Assembly: GCA_026014465.1 (NCBI GenBank)
Contig: JAOZID010000010.1
Span: forward strand, 152,188 to 216,187
Direction: 5' to 3'
DNA from: Candidatus Bathyarchaeota archaeon
Lineage (GTDB): Archaea; Thermoproteota; Bathyarchaeia; Bathyarchaeales; Bathycorpusculaceae
DNA: 64,000 nt
The notes under the pieces were generated by a model. That model saw nothing but the letters and a program-made list of their open reading frames with translations, did no database searches and was not told the origin of the DNA. The position numbers were made by a program, and so were the translations under genes. Every line of letters begins with the position of its first letter. Position 1 is the first letter of the stretch. This document shows, one piece after another, positions 16,322 to 26,213 of this stretch.

Positions 16322-18958
16322 ATGAAATCAATTAAAAAAAATCTGAGAATTCAACGAAATCAAACATTAACCGCGATTGCATTAATTTTGATGTTGTCTA
16401 TTTCTATGCCCCTGCTATCTTTGCCACTTGCTACCGCACATGATCCGCCATGGACGATTCCAACTTATGCATACATAAGTGTCGCGCCAGACCCTGTCGG
16501 AGTTGATCAAACATGCCTCATTATATTTTGGCTTAACCAACTGCCGCCTTCTGCAGCAGGTCTAGGCGGTGACCGCTGGAGAAACCTGACAATTGACATC
16601 GAAAAGCCTGACGGGTCAACAACCGTTTTGGGCCCCTTCAATTCAGACCCGGTCGGTTCCTGCTATACACAGTTTACGCCGGACCAAACTGGCATGTACA
16701 CTTTGACATTCAATTTTCCTGGTCAAGTAGCTTCCTTATACGGACCCGGTGGAATTGCTGGTTCTAACAGCCCTTACATCAATGACACCTACACGGAGAG
16801 CAGCGCAACAACAACGTTAACCGTGCAGGCTGACCCTGTACCCGGTTTACCTGAATATCCCCTTCCAAACGAGTACTGGTCACGCCCCATAGAAGGACAG
16901 AACATAGCATGGGCTAGTCTTGTTTCAAACTGGCTGGGCTCTCCACAGATTGTAGCAAAGCTGCAACCAGACGGCATAGCTCCAAGTAGTGCTCACGTTA
17001 TGTGGACAAGACCTATTTCTTTCGGAGGAATTGCTGGAGGTCAATACACAACTAATAACGCTATGCCTTACTATTCAGGAACCGCATATGAGGGCAAGTT
17101 TGGGTCACCGCTAATTCTGTATGGACGACTCTACTACGATTTGCCGCAAAGCAACTCACGTTCTGGTGATGGCTATGTCTGTGTGGACCTTCAAACAGGC
17201 GAAGAAATTTACTGGCAAAACATGACAGCGCCAACATTTGGGCAACTTTACGACTACGAATCGATGAACCAACACGGTATAATCCCCAACGGATATCTAT
17301 GGAAGAGCGTTAATGACCCCGCCAACGGTGGCTCAGTGTGGATGGCTTATGACCCTATGAATGGCAACTGGTTATTCAACGAAACAAATGTTCCTAGAGG
17401 CACACAAGCTTATGGTCCAAACGGCGAAATACTCATCTACCAACTTGACTACGAAGGACGCTGGCTCGCAATGTGGAACAACACTGCAGCACACGGTTTG
17501 ACAAACTCGCGGGACCCAACAGATTGGACAAGCAGTAACTACTATCAATGGCGCCCCCTTGGTAAGAACGTCAATGCAAGTGATGCCTACTCGTGGAACG
17601 TTACCGTGCCTGATTTGCCCGGAGTGGCCCCTCCCGCGATTATTAGCATAATCCAAGATGACGTAATGATTGGCACAAGCAGCACTATGGGTGGTCTTTT
17701 AGCTTCTGGTACCCCAGACCCCTACACGATTTGGGCTGTTAGCTTAAAACCCGAGAGTAGAGGCGAACTTATGTGGATAAAAGACTTCCCTGCTCCTGCA
17801 AACAACCTAACTCGTTCAATTGCCCAAGTAGACCCCGTAACCAGAGTCATAGCAATCTTAGAGAAGGAAACTCTTTGCTATTATGGTTTAAGCGTAGATG
17901 ACGGAAGTGAACTGTGGGGTCCAACTCCACGTGAAGCTGACTTCAACTACTACGCTGACGTTGGTCTGCCACGCAACAACATCGCTTACGGTCGACTTTA
18001 CTCTGTAGGCTACGGCGGATTCTGTTACTGCTATGACCTTACAGACGGTAGATTACTTTGGACCTACGAGGCTCCTGCAGGCTTTGCAACACCTTACGGA
18101 CGCTACCCACTAGGTATTGGCGCAATCGCTGACGGAAAAGTCTACCTATACTCCACTGAACACTCAGCCAACTCGCCACTGACTCCCGGCGCAAAGATAC
18201 GCTGTGTCGACGCGTACAGTGGAGATGAAGTCTGGAGCGTATTCTCTTACGGAACACAAAACGGCATGGCTGTCGCAGACGGATACTTGGTTTTCCTCGA
18301 CCTCTATGACATGCAAATCTACTGTGTTGGCAAAGGACCAAGCGCGCTAACCGTGACGGCTCCAACTACTGCAACACCACAAGGAATCAATGTCCTCATA
18401 CAAGGCACAATCACAGATGAAGCCTCAGGAACAAAACAAACTGAACAAGCAGCACGTTTTCCAAACGGCGTACCCGCAGTATCTGACAGCAGTATGAACG
18501 AGTGGATAGAGTACGTGTACATGCAAAAACCCCTACCAACAGACGTAACTGGGGTTGAAGTGCACTTAACAGCAATAGACCCTAACGGAAATATCCAAGA
18601 CATTGGCGTAGCTACAAGCGACGAACTAGGCAACTATGCAACTGAGTGGACCCCCCCTATTCCCGGACTATACACCGTAACAGCCACCTTTGAAGGATCA
18701 GACGCTTACTATGGCAGCAAAGCAGGAACAGCATTTGTAGTATCAGAAACCGCAGCCTCACCCAGCATATCACCACAACCGTCAACCGACGTATCACAGC
18801 CACCAACTGCCACACCTACACAACTAACATCTCCATCACCAAGTGAAGCACCACAACCACCGACTAGTGGTATGCCAACTGAAACCTACATCGCCATTGT
18901 TGCAGCCGTCGTAGTACTCATCGTAGCCGCAACTATCATTCTCAGACGCAAAAACTAG
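16322..18958 (+). CDS. Surface-anchored PQQ-like beta-propeller protein B
   Basis: An 878-residue paralogue of the protein at 11346-13949. It has the same order: signal peptide (about residues 12-40), beta-sandwich with EKPDGSTTVLGPFNSDP, PQQ-like propeller blades (VDLQTGEEIYW, VDDGSELWGP, LTDGRLLWTYEA, VDAYSGDEVWS), an Ig-like domain (TAIDPNGNIQDIG...TATFEGSD), a long Pro/Ser/Thr stalk and a C-terminal transmembrane helix ending LRRKN. Propeller B has a longer stalk and several Asn-x-Thr/Ser sequons for surface glycosylation. It probably forms part of the cell envelope or binds extracellular polymers. Codon use looks like its surroundings. Confidence 0.85.
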   Translation: MKSIKKNLRIQRNQTLTAIALILMLSISMPLLSLPLATAHDPPWTIPTYAYISVAPDPVGVDQTCLIIFWLNQLPPSAAGLGGDRWRNLTIDIEKPDGSTTVLGPFNSDPVGSCYTQFTPDQTGMYTLTFNFPGQVASLYGPGGIAGSNSPYINDTYTESSATTTLTVQADPVPGLPEYPLPNEYWSRPIEGQNIAWASLVSNWLGSPQIVAKLQPDGIAPSSAHVMWTRPISFGGIAGGQYTTNNAMPYYSGTAYEGKFGSPLILYGRLYYDLPQSNSRSGDGYVCVDLQTGEEIYWQNMTAPTFGQLYDYESMNQHGIIPNGYLWKSVNDPANGGSVWMAYDPMNGNWLFNETNVPRGTQAYGPNGEILIYQLDYEGRWLAMWNNTAAHGLTNSRDPTDWTSSNYYQWRPLGKNVNASDAYSWNVTVPDLPGVAPPAIISIIQDDVMIGTSSTMGGLLASGTPDPYTIWAVSLKPESRGELMWIKDFPAPANNLTRSIAQVDPVTRVIAILEKETLCYYGLSVDDGSELWGPTPREADFNYYADVGLPRNNIAYGRLYSVGYGGFCYCYDLTDGRLLWTYEAPAGFATPYGRYPLGIGAIADGKVYLYSTEHSANSPLTPGAKIRCVDAYSGDEVWSVFSYGTQNGMAVADGYLVFLDLYDMQIYCVGKGPSALTVTAPTTATPQGINVLIQGTITDEASGTKQTEQAARFPNGVPAVSDSSMNEWIEYVYMQKPLPTDVTGVEVHLTAIDPNGNIQDIGVATSDELGNYATEWTPPIPGLYTVTATFEGSDAYYGSKAGTAFVVSETAASPSISPQPSTDVSQPPTATPTQLTSPSPSEAPQPPTSGMPTETYIAIVAAVVVLIVAATIILRRKN

Positions 18959-19607
18959 ACAAACAAACACCAACCTCTCCCCTTTTTTAGCCACAACAAA
19001 CCAGCAAAATCGGACTGAATGGACTCTGGAAAAAGATAATGCATACATCAGCAACAAATCATCCGTTCATTCTCTCTCCTGTTTGGTTCCCAGAGCCCCA
19101 GCACCCCTTCACCCCTTCAACTATAAAGCCCAAAAAGACGGTTAAATCCCACACATGCAAACCACACGCTAAAACGATTACTGCCAAAAGAACACATGAA
19201 CATATAAAACAAATTGTCGATTATTCACCACTATACATGCCCAGTAGTTTTAGCACAGAAATAATAAACAGCTAACTTGCTGACATCTTGTTTGGTGGAC
19301 GGGGATAGCTTCATGCTGTCGTTTAACCCGTCGGTATCTTTGGTTTTATGGTACTTCCTGAACTTGACTGTCTTTCTTTCCAGATTATGCATTTAGTGTT
19401 TTTGTTTATTGACCTTTCTTAGTTTAATAAGCCCTGAAGTGATTTGGTTTTTATGATTTAACCATTGTTTTGAAATATTTGTTTGTTTAAAAGTCTGATT
19501 TGTAGAAAAATTTAAAAGACAATCAGCAGATAACCTGAAGATTATTCTTCCTCACTGTTCATCCGTGAGGTTGGTGAAAACAGACATTTACATCGAGGGA
19601 AAGTTTA
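18959..19607. other. 649-bp intergenic region before the giant surface protein
   Basis: No credible gene on either strand. The first third is rich in C and A on the plus strand. The second half is AT-rich and ends in a likely promoter: AAAAATTTAAAAGAC at 19506-19518 would place transcription near 19540. A 6-bp hairpin follows in the predicted leader. Confidence 0.5.
19550..19570 (+). other. Leader hairpin upstream of the giant gene
   Basis: CCTCAC (19550-19555) and GTGAGG (19565-19570) form a perfect 6-bp stem with a 9-nt loop, inside the predicted 5' leader and 37 nt before the GTG start. It may affect translation or stability; no known riboswitch is recognised. Confidence 0.45.
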
Positions 19608-22600
19608 GTGGGTAGGAACACTGTATATTTCAAGAAACAACATCAACTCTTTTTAGTTGCAACATTGTTATTCCTGCTAATTTCGGCTAATTATGCCTCT
19701 TTGATCCCTAGTGCTACTGCGGAAACGCTTACCCCTGAGGAGCAAAAAGGTTTGTCTATTCTTAGCAATGTGATGAGCCTTGATGTTGGAAAATACGCCG
19801 TGACCCTAAAAGAGTATTCACAAAACTACTCTGTTGATTATCTTAGTTCTTTCTCTCAAAAGACTGTAGGTTTTAACCTAAATTCTAGCACGAGTAAGCT
19901 TAATGTTCTTTGTTCTTTTGCGAACGGGAATTTGCATATGATTCAGGTGCTTGAAAATGAGGGATCGCCAAGCATGAGCAAGACGCTACTAAACAATAAT
20001 GCTGGTGAACTGGCTAAAGACTTTCTTAGTAACTACCAAGCATACACCAATGACCCAGTTTATGGGGCTTTAAGTATAATGCTTGATAGTGTAGACGGTA
20101 ACAAGAACCTTACTCAAACTTCAGATAACTCACAGCTTGAAGTATCTGCTATCAGCGGTTACAGTGCTTTCAAATGGGAATTCATGTCTAACGGAGTGGT
20201 TGCTCCAAGCAAGTTCATAGGCATAGGCTTCGCTAATGGGTCCCTTACATATTTTATTGATAATTGGAGTATTTACCAGGTCGAAAACACAGATGTGAAC
20301 CTTTCTGAAAAAGAAGCTATAGCTATAGCTCTCCAAGCAGCTAAGTCTCATTCTTGGAGCTTTGAGTTAGACAAAGATGCTTTTGATATGAAGAACTTCA
20401 ACGAGTCAAACGTACGCTGGGTTTCTTTGATTTTTGACAGCTCCGAGGGGGCAACTAATACCCGTTCTGCTGATTCTCTGAAGCTCTATCCAGTTTGGCG
20501 TGTTGCCGTTGCTCTAAACAGATGGTACGAGAATTTATACGGTGTAGAGGTTGATATCTGGGCTGATACAAAAGAAGTGAGGAGTGTTGAAGAGGCTTGG
20601 TCAACGCTGACTCCACAGGATCTAATGCAGTCAGAAAACTTAGTCGAAATGTCACAAACAAGAGGTTCTGATTTAACCGATAACCACGGTGTTACTTTGT
20701 CTTCACTTGGTATGTTGTCAAGTTTGTCTTTCGTATTCGCATTTATGTTGATTACTGGAACAATAATTTGGATCATTATAAAGAAAAACTTGACTCTTGG
20801 TCTTCACAAGCGTCTCCAAAAAACCAAAGCCACGACCGCAATGAAGAGGCGTCTTCCCCAATTAATTACAAGTTTATTGATTGGCTTTTTAATCGTCTCT
20901 TCCTTGAACGTTTCTATGCAGACTCCAATGGTTGAAGCAACCACTCCAACTGGAGGTGCTGTAGTTTGGGGGTCGGAAAGCATTGGCGCATACAACCCAT
21001 CGCTTGGTTATAGTCTCCGGAAAAATAATACGGAAGTGGAAGCTCAAAAACAAGTGGCTTCACATATTGCAGGTTGTTTTAACGCTTGTGGGTATGTTTC
21101 TTATAATCACCAAGGAAACAACAGTAGTGGCTCTCTAAAAGAAAGCATCATGGCTAACTTGACGACGTTTCTATCGCTTTATGATAAGCTAGCAGTTGTT
21201 GATTTTGACCATGGCGTAGGCTTATCGTTCAATAATACGTCAAATAGTACAGAATTTCATTTTATGTTCGAAGATAATAATGGAACAAAAATTGGTCAAC
21301 AATTTCCTTTATCAACCTTTATTGAAAACGGCGTTTTCGACATGGATATCTACAATCTTACCTCATGGGGAGAAGTTACCTTTGCCTTTATTAACACTTG
21401 TATGTCTGCGAACTACAACAATCTAAATGGCATAATTACACTAGAAGATAATGCTAGTTCAATTACGCAAGGCATACTCAACCCGAATGACCCCCCGAGT
21501 CAATGGCGCGCACGAAGTATGCCTTTTGCTTGGACCCACCGTACAGTAGCTAACATGAGCGATCAAACGCAATGGGTTGGTATTGCATACAACATGAGTG
21601 CTGATGGTTATGCCCATCCAGATGGGGGACCTCAAGTGTACATAGGCTTTCCATTTGGTTCTGCGTCTTTGACACAAAAAATACCCTACGAGAATGGTAC
21701 CCAGTCATATGACGTTTGGGTACGGTCATTCTTTTCAAAGGCATTGAACACTCAGTATCCCATGACTGTGACTCAAGCGTTAGATAGTGCTTCAATATTA
21801 TATTGCGGCACATATTTTGGGAATTCAGATCTGCGGAAAGGGTTTGGTGCTTACTGGTGGGAGGAGAATAAGACTGATATCGCGTATGACGGATCCACTA
21901 TGGCGGTTTATGGCAATGGCGATATTTTCATTCAGAATCCTGCGCCTATCACTCCTGCACCCGTTCCAGCACCAACACTTCAATGCCTTACATCGCCCAC
22001 ATGGGTTGATACCCGCTTATCATTCGATGCGGGTACTGTTTCTCCAGAAAATGATATCTATTACACTTTTGATTGGGGCGATAACACTCCTCGATTCACC
22101 ACAGGACCAAACGCCAGCGGAGTCTCTGGCTTGGGGGAACATACATATGGTTTCCCAGGACAGTATAATGTTACTGTGTGTGCTGTGGATTCAGAAGGAA
22201 ACCATAGTGTTTGGTCAACCCCTCTTATGATTAATGTTGAAAATCTACCACTAAACAATACTGCACCCAGTACACCTATCCTTGACGGTCCTTTGTCTGG
22301 ATACGTCAATACTACCTATGTCTTCAGTGCGAATGCAACAGACCCAGAAGGTAACGACATACGTTACACGTTTAACTGGGATGATGGCACAGGGCAGATC
22401 ACGATAGGTCCCCTTCCAAGTGAAGAGACAGTGTACGCGATACATAACTGGACGTCCGCAGGTCAATTTGCAGTAACAGTTAAAGCTACAGACATTGTAG
22501 GCGCATCAAGTAACTGGTCTGATCCTCTGGTAATAAATATTCAAGAGCTACCTCTACCACCTCAACAACGGCTAAATATTATTGATTCTGGCTCGTCGGG

Positions 22601-25600
22601 AACTACAGACCCGCCTTCAGGCATATATTACTATAATCATGGTTCTCAAGTGCAAGTTAGAGCCATTCCCAGCGACGGCTGCACTTTTTTACATTGGATA
22701 TACGATGGTGCCACTTATTGTGAGAACCCCATAACAATCACCTTAGATACCGTCGGAATAATGCACAACCTATGCCCCGTATTTTACCAACCCCCAACAT
22801 ACTACCCATTATACTTTAGTGCCTCGGATAACCAAGATGGAGTTGTAACACCCGATGTTTATCTAGACGGGGAATACATGGGAACTATGTCTAACCAAGT
22901 TTTCTACGTATTACCTGGGACTCACACGTTACAGGTAAGCGTCCCCGATGGGTTATCTTTCCAAAACTGGACCTCTAGCGATGGTTATACCTACTACAGT
23001 AACCCAATTGGAATATACGTCGGCGGTAGCGCCCAATACTGGAACGCTCATTTCATCCGTACATTACCTCAACCCGTTGCTATAACTGGACCCATAAGCT
23101 CTCTTACAGAGACCACTTCAAACGGTAATCAACGAAAAACTTTCTATGCTAATGACCATTTTTGGACCTTTTATACAACTAGTGACCATTTACATTGTAT
23201 ATCATCAACGGATGGCGTAACTTGGTCAGACGTTGTTGGTGTATCTGTAACCGTATCATTTGGATACAATTTTGATGTACATTATGACGGAACCAATATT
23301 CATCTTGTTTGGACATCACCTGGTGGTTACGGTAGTAATCCTCCCCCTGGACTTTATTATAAAAGAGGAACACCAAACTCCGATGGCACAATGAACTGGG
23401 GTGCTCAACAAACTGTTTGTTCGCCCACATCAGGCGTTCTAAATTACAAGCCGTCGATTACCGTCGATAGTAATGGTTTTCCTTGGATTGCTTATCAAAA
23501 AGTTCAATATGAGCCATCAGTACCCGGTTACGCTGAAACAGTATATGTCACGAAATCTTCACTAAACAATGGAATATGGTCAACAGCCGACGGCTTCCCA
23601 TATCAATTAACCACGCCTAACGGCGGAGATACTCCAACTGTTCTTCCCTTATCCACAGGAAAAACGTTAGTTCTATACGGCGGCAGAGGTCAAAGTGACC
23701 CTATTTGTGCTCAAAGATGGGACGGCTCAAATTGGAGTGCTTCAGTGGCGACTCCCATTAGCGCAATTTCTTCAAAAAGCTATTCAGCAGTTGCACAAGG
23801 CGATGACGCACAACTAATCTATGTTACATCGACCAATAACTCAATTGTGCATGTGACTTACAATTACACAACCCACTCTTTCAGCCCTGAAACGATTATT
23901 CAATCTAGCGTCGGGTCTTTGAAATTTCCAGTTTTAGCCAAAACTGACGCTGATGATCTATACGCATTCTGGGCAGGCAGTCCATATCCTAACCACATTT
24001 ACTTCAAAAAATATACAAAAACAACAGGAACATGGGATGCCAACCAAACGGACTGGATATATGATCAATACTTAACCAATACCTATCATCTGTTAACGTG
24101 TTCCCAACAAAACAATTTCGGGAAAATCGGGTTATTATATCTTACAAACTGTGTTAAGTTTGATTATCTAAATGCACCTACAACATATCCGCTCTGCATG
24201 TTAGAGGTTGACTATTCCCCCGGAGGAACAACAAATCTTCCGCCAAACACATACACTTATGAGCCAAGTACACCTGTTCTGGTTACTGCAACTTCCAATC
24301 CTGGTTTTAGCTTTGACCATTGGCTTTTGGACAGCGAAGACGCAGGAAATAACTCAACAATACTAATCACAATGGACAGCAACCACTCATTGGTTCCCAT
24401 ATTCACGTTATCCAGTGCAATAGGGCGTGTTCAAGGTAGTTTTAGAGGCACTGCAACTGGTACCGCTACCTCTATTAACGTTACATTAACAAATCAGCCA
24501 ATAAGCGGGAACGTACTTGTCGCTGTAGTTGGTGCATGGGCTGGTGGTTACCAAGCTCAATCTATTACAAGTATAAGTCAAACAGGTGTTAATTGGAGTA
24601 GACAGGTATCAAGTAGTTCCACGAATATAGTTAGCGAAATATGGCTCGGTACAGTCGGGGCAGATGCTTCTACGTCAATTACAATTAATCTTGAAAACCA
24701 AATCTGCTACTATGGTGACTGCCTTTTGGGTATTGCAGATGTGTGCGAATACGAAGGTGTTTCTCTCTTTGATCCGTTAGACAAAAGTGCCATACGTCAT
24801 GGCACCTCTTCTGACGATGGTGGTGATGGCTACGGTTATGAATATACAGGTACCACTGAAACAACCTCTCAAACGGATGAATTGTGGATTGGAGGAATTT
24901 TCTCATTTCTCAACGGTCCAATGTATGCGAGCAGCAATACCGGAAACGGCTTCACTTTATTTGACGGCTTAAGCACAGGAAAAGTTTCTTGTCTGGGGTA
25001 TCTTGAAAAAATAGTTTCTTCAACTGGACAAGCGCATTCAGGAGTAAAAGACGTGGAGTTCACCAATTATTATGGCTGTATTGCGACATTTAAAGCAGGT
25101 ACAAACTGTACTTTGACAATTACAAGCGGCGCTGGAGGTACCACGAACCCGCAGCCGGGTACTTACTCCTATGAACAAGGCAGCAATGTTCAAGTGATGG
25201 CATCCAATAGTAGCGGTTTCCATTTTGACTACTGGAACATAGATGGGCAAATCCTCTACGATAACCCCATAATAGTTACAATGGACAGCAACCACACTTT
25301 ACAAGCCTATTTTGCGGAACAACAAACCGCTGTTGTATTCCAAGATGGATTTGAGAGCGGCAACTTTAGTGCATGGTCAAGTTACAACGGCACACCTACA
25401 ATAGTCTCTTCACCGGTTAATGAAGGCACATATGCTGCAAATGCTACTGGTCCGGATTCTTATTGGCTGTTAAATCTCGAAGGTCAGGATAGTACGATCT
25501 TTTTTGCGGGTTATGTCCAATTTCCTCAGTTGCAGTCTAACGATGAAACCACTTATTGTATGGTCATTGCTGACGAAGAATACACTTGTAGTGTTTGGGC

Positions 25601-25898
25601 TGGTTCGTACGTCTACGGAAACTACAGCTACTGGCTTCTATCTTGCGATGATGAATACCTTTCTACATCCGCTAATATTCAGACCAACCACTGGTATTTC
25701 ATGGAAATAGAGTATAACACCAACGGGTCCATCAACATGTGGATAGATGGTATACTTGTTGCCTCGGCTACGGGTCAGAGCTTACCAAATAACGCGGCTA
25801 CGGCACTGGCTGGCAATCCATGGAGCGGTACACACCCGGGATTCATCAGCTACGGCGATAACTACACAATAGGTACACGTTACATACCCTATATCTGA
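19608..25898 (+). CDS. Giant multidomain cell-surface protein
   Basis: A 2096-residue exported protein. GTG start, signal peptide to about residue 39, then an ectodomain that ends in a PepSY-like block (LYPVWRVAVALNRWYENLYG). A transmembrane helix lies near 372-395, a short Lys/Arg-rich loop follows, and a second hydrophobic, signal-like helix is near 415-435. The next domain has VDFDHGVG (H535) and FINTCMSAN (C598), an order resembling the His/Cys dyad of clan CD peptidases. Two PKD-like domains (DWGD, NWDDGTG), three B-repeat-like domains (YYYNHGSQVQV, YEPSTPVLV, YEQGSNVQVM), a sialidase-like region and a LamG-like C-terminus follow. It looks like two membrane proteins fused in frame. It may be an adhesin or carbohydrate-binding protease. 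Confidence 0.8.
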   Translation: MGRNTVYFKKQHQLFLVATLLFLLISANYASLIPSATAETLTPEEQKGLSILSNVMSLDVGKYAVTLKEYSQNYSVDYLSSFSQKTVGFNLNSSTSKLNVLCSFANGNLHMIQVLENEGSPSMSKTLLNNNAGELAKDFLSNYQAYTNDPVYGALSIMLDSVDGNKNLTQTSDNSQLEVSAISGYSAFKWEFMSNGVVAPSKFIGIGFANGSLTYFIDNWSIYQVENTDVNLSEKEAIAIALQAAKSHSWSFELDKDAFDMKNFNESNVRWVSLIFDSSEGATNTRSADSLKLYPVWRVAVALNRWYENLYGVEVDIWADTKEVRSVEEAWSTLTPQDLMQSENLVEMSQTRGSDLTDNHGVTLSSLGMLSSLSFVFAFMLITGTIIWIIIKKNLTLGLHKRLQKTKATTAMKRRLPQLITSLLIGFLIVSSLNVSMQTPMVEATTPTGGAVVWGSESIGAYNPSLGYSLRKNNTEVEAQKQVASHIAGCFNACGYVSYNHQGNNSSGSLKESIMANLTTFLSLYDKLAVVDFDHGVGLSFNNTSNSTEFHFMFEDNNGTKIGQQFPLSTFIENGVFDMDIYNLTSWGEVTFAFINTCMSANYNNLNGIITLEDNASSITQGILNPNDPPSQWRARSMPFAWTHRTVANMSDQTQWVGIAYNMSADGYAHPDGGPQVYIGFPFGSASLTQKIPYENGTQSYDVWVRSFFSKALNTQYPMTVTQALDSASILYCGTYFGNSDLRKGFGAYWWEENKTDIAYDGSTMAVYGNGDIFIQNPAPITPAPVPAPTLQCLTSPTWVDTRLSFDAGTVSPENDIYYTFDWGDNTPRFTTGPNASGVSGLGEHTYGFPGQYNVTVCAVDSEGNHSVWSTPLMINVENLPLNNTAPSTPILDGPLSGYVNTTYVFSANATDPEGNDIRYTFNWDDGTGQITIGPLPSEETVYAIHNWTSAGQFAVTVKATDIVGASSNWSDPLVINIQELPLPPQQRLNIIDSGSSGTTDPPSGIYYYNHGSQVQVRAIPSDGCTFLHWIYDGATYCENPITITLDTVGIMHNLCPVFYQPPTYYPLYFSASDNQDGVVTPDVYLDGEYMGTMSNQVFYVLPGTHTLQVSVPDGLSFQNWTSSDGYTYYSNPIGIYVGGSAQYWNAHFIRTLPQPVAITGPISSLTETTSNGNQRKTFYANDHFWTFYTTSDHLHCISSTDGVTWSDVVGVSVTVSFGYNFDVHYDGTNIHLVWTSPGGYGSNPPPGLYYKRGTPNSDGTMNWGAQQTVCSPTSGVLNYKPSITVDSNGFPWIAYQKVQYEPSVPGYAETVYVTKSSLNNGIWSTADGFPYQLTTPNGGDTPTVLPLSTGKTLVLYGGRGQSDPICAQRWDGSNWSASVATPISAISSKSYSAVAQGDDAQLIYVTSTNNSIVHVTYNYTTHSFSPETIIQSSVGSLKFPVLAKTDADDLYAFWAGSPYPNHIYFKKYTKTTGTWDANQTDWIYDQYLTNTYHLLTCSQQNNFGKIGLLYLTNCVKFDYLNAPTTYPLCMLEVDYSPGGTTNLPPNTYTYEPSTPVLVTATSNPGFSFDHWLLDSEDAGNNSTILITMDSNHSLVPIFTLSSAIGRVQGSFRGTATGTATSINVTLTNQPISGNVLVAVVGAWAGGYQAQSITSISQTGVNWSRQVSSSSTNIVSEIWLGTVGADASTSITINLENQICYYGDCLLGIADVCEYEGVSLFDPLDKSAIRHGTSSDDGGDGYGYEYTGTTETTSQTDELWIGGIFSFLNGPMYASSNTGNGFTLFDGLSTGKVSCLGYLEKIVSSTGQAHSGVKDVEFTNYYGCIATFKAGTNCTLTITSGAGGTTNPQPGTYSYEQGSNVQVMASNSSGFHFDYWNIDGQILYDNPIIVTMDSNHTLQAYFAEQQTAVVFQDGFESGNFSAWSSYNGTPTIVSSPVNEGTYAANATGPDSYWLLNLEGQDSTIFFAGYVQFPQLQSNDETTYCMVIADEEYTCSVWAGSYVYGNYSYWLLSCDDEYLSTSANIQTNHWYFMEIEYNTNGSINMWIDGILVASATGQSLPNNAATALAGNPWSGTHPGFISYGDNYTIGTRYIPYI

Positions 25899-26037
25899 TG
25901 CGAAAAGACAAATCAACATGTCCGTCCTAACAGCAGTAAGCTCAAGGCATATAACTACTTTTTTAATGGGTTTGGCTGCTCGTTAAACTCTATCACTGTA
26001 ATCATTTTGAAAAACAAGCGTAAATTAAACTTTGATG

Positions 26038-26112
26038 TGGACGGGGCGGGATTTGAACCCGCGACCTCCACGATGCCAACGTGGCGATCATACCATGCTG
26101 ATCTACCCGCCC
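26038..26112 (-). tRNA. tRNA-Ala (anticodon GGC)
   Basis: A 75-nt cloverleaf on the minus strand. The acceptor stem is GGGCGGG/CCCGTCC with one G-U pair, the D stem GATC/GATC, the anticodon stem CCACG/CGTGG with loop TTGGCAT (anticodon GGC), the variable loop AGGTC, and the T arm GCGGG-TTCAAAT-CCCGC. The discriminator is A. CCA is not encoded and no intron is present. A TATA-like GATAAAAGC lies about 25 nt upstream on the minus strand. Confidence 0.95.
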
Positions 26113-26213
26113 GATGTTGGGTTTGTAGCTAGCTTTTATCGTGCATCTTTAGCCTATAAGCGTTTCTTTGAATTGTGGGTTAATGTGGGGTCTTTGGTTG
26201 TTTTTTAGTTGTG

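Noticed and set aside
26041..26150. tRNA-associated integration site
   Set aside because: No integrase, no duplicated 3' tRNA end and no direct repeat around the tRNA-Ala gene.
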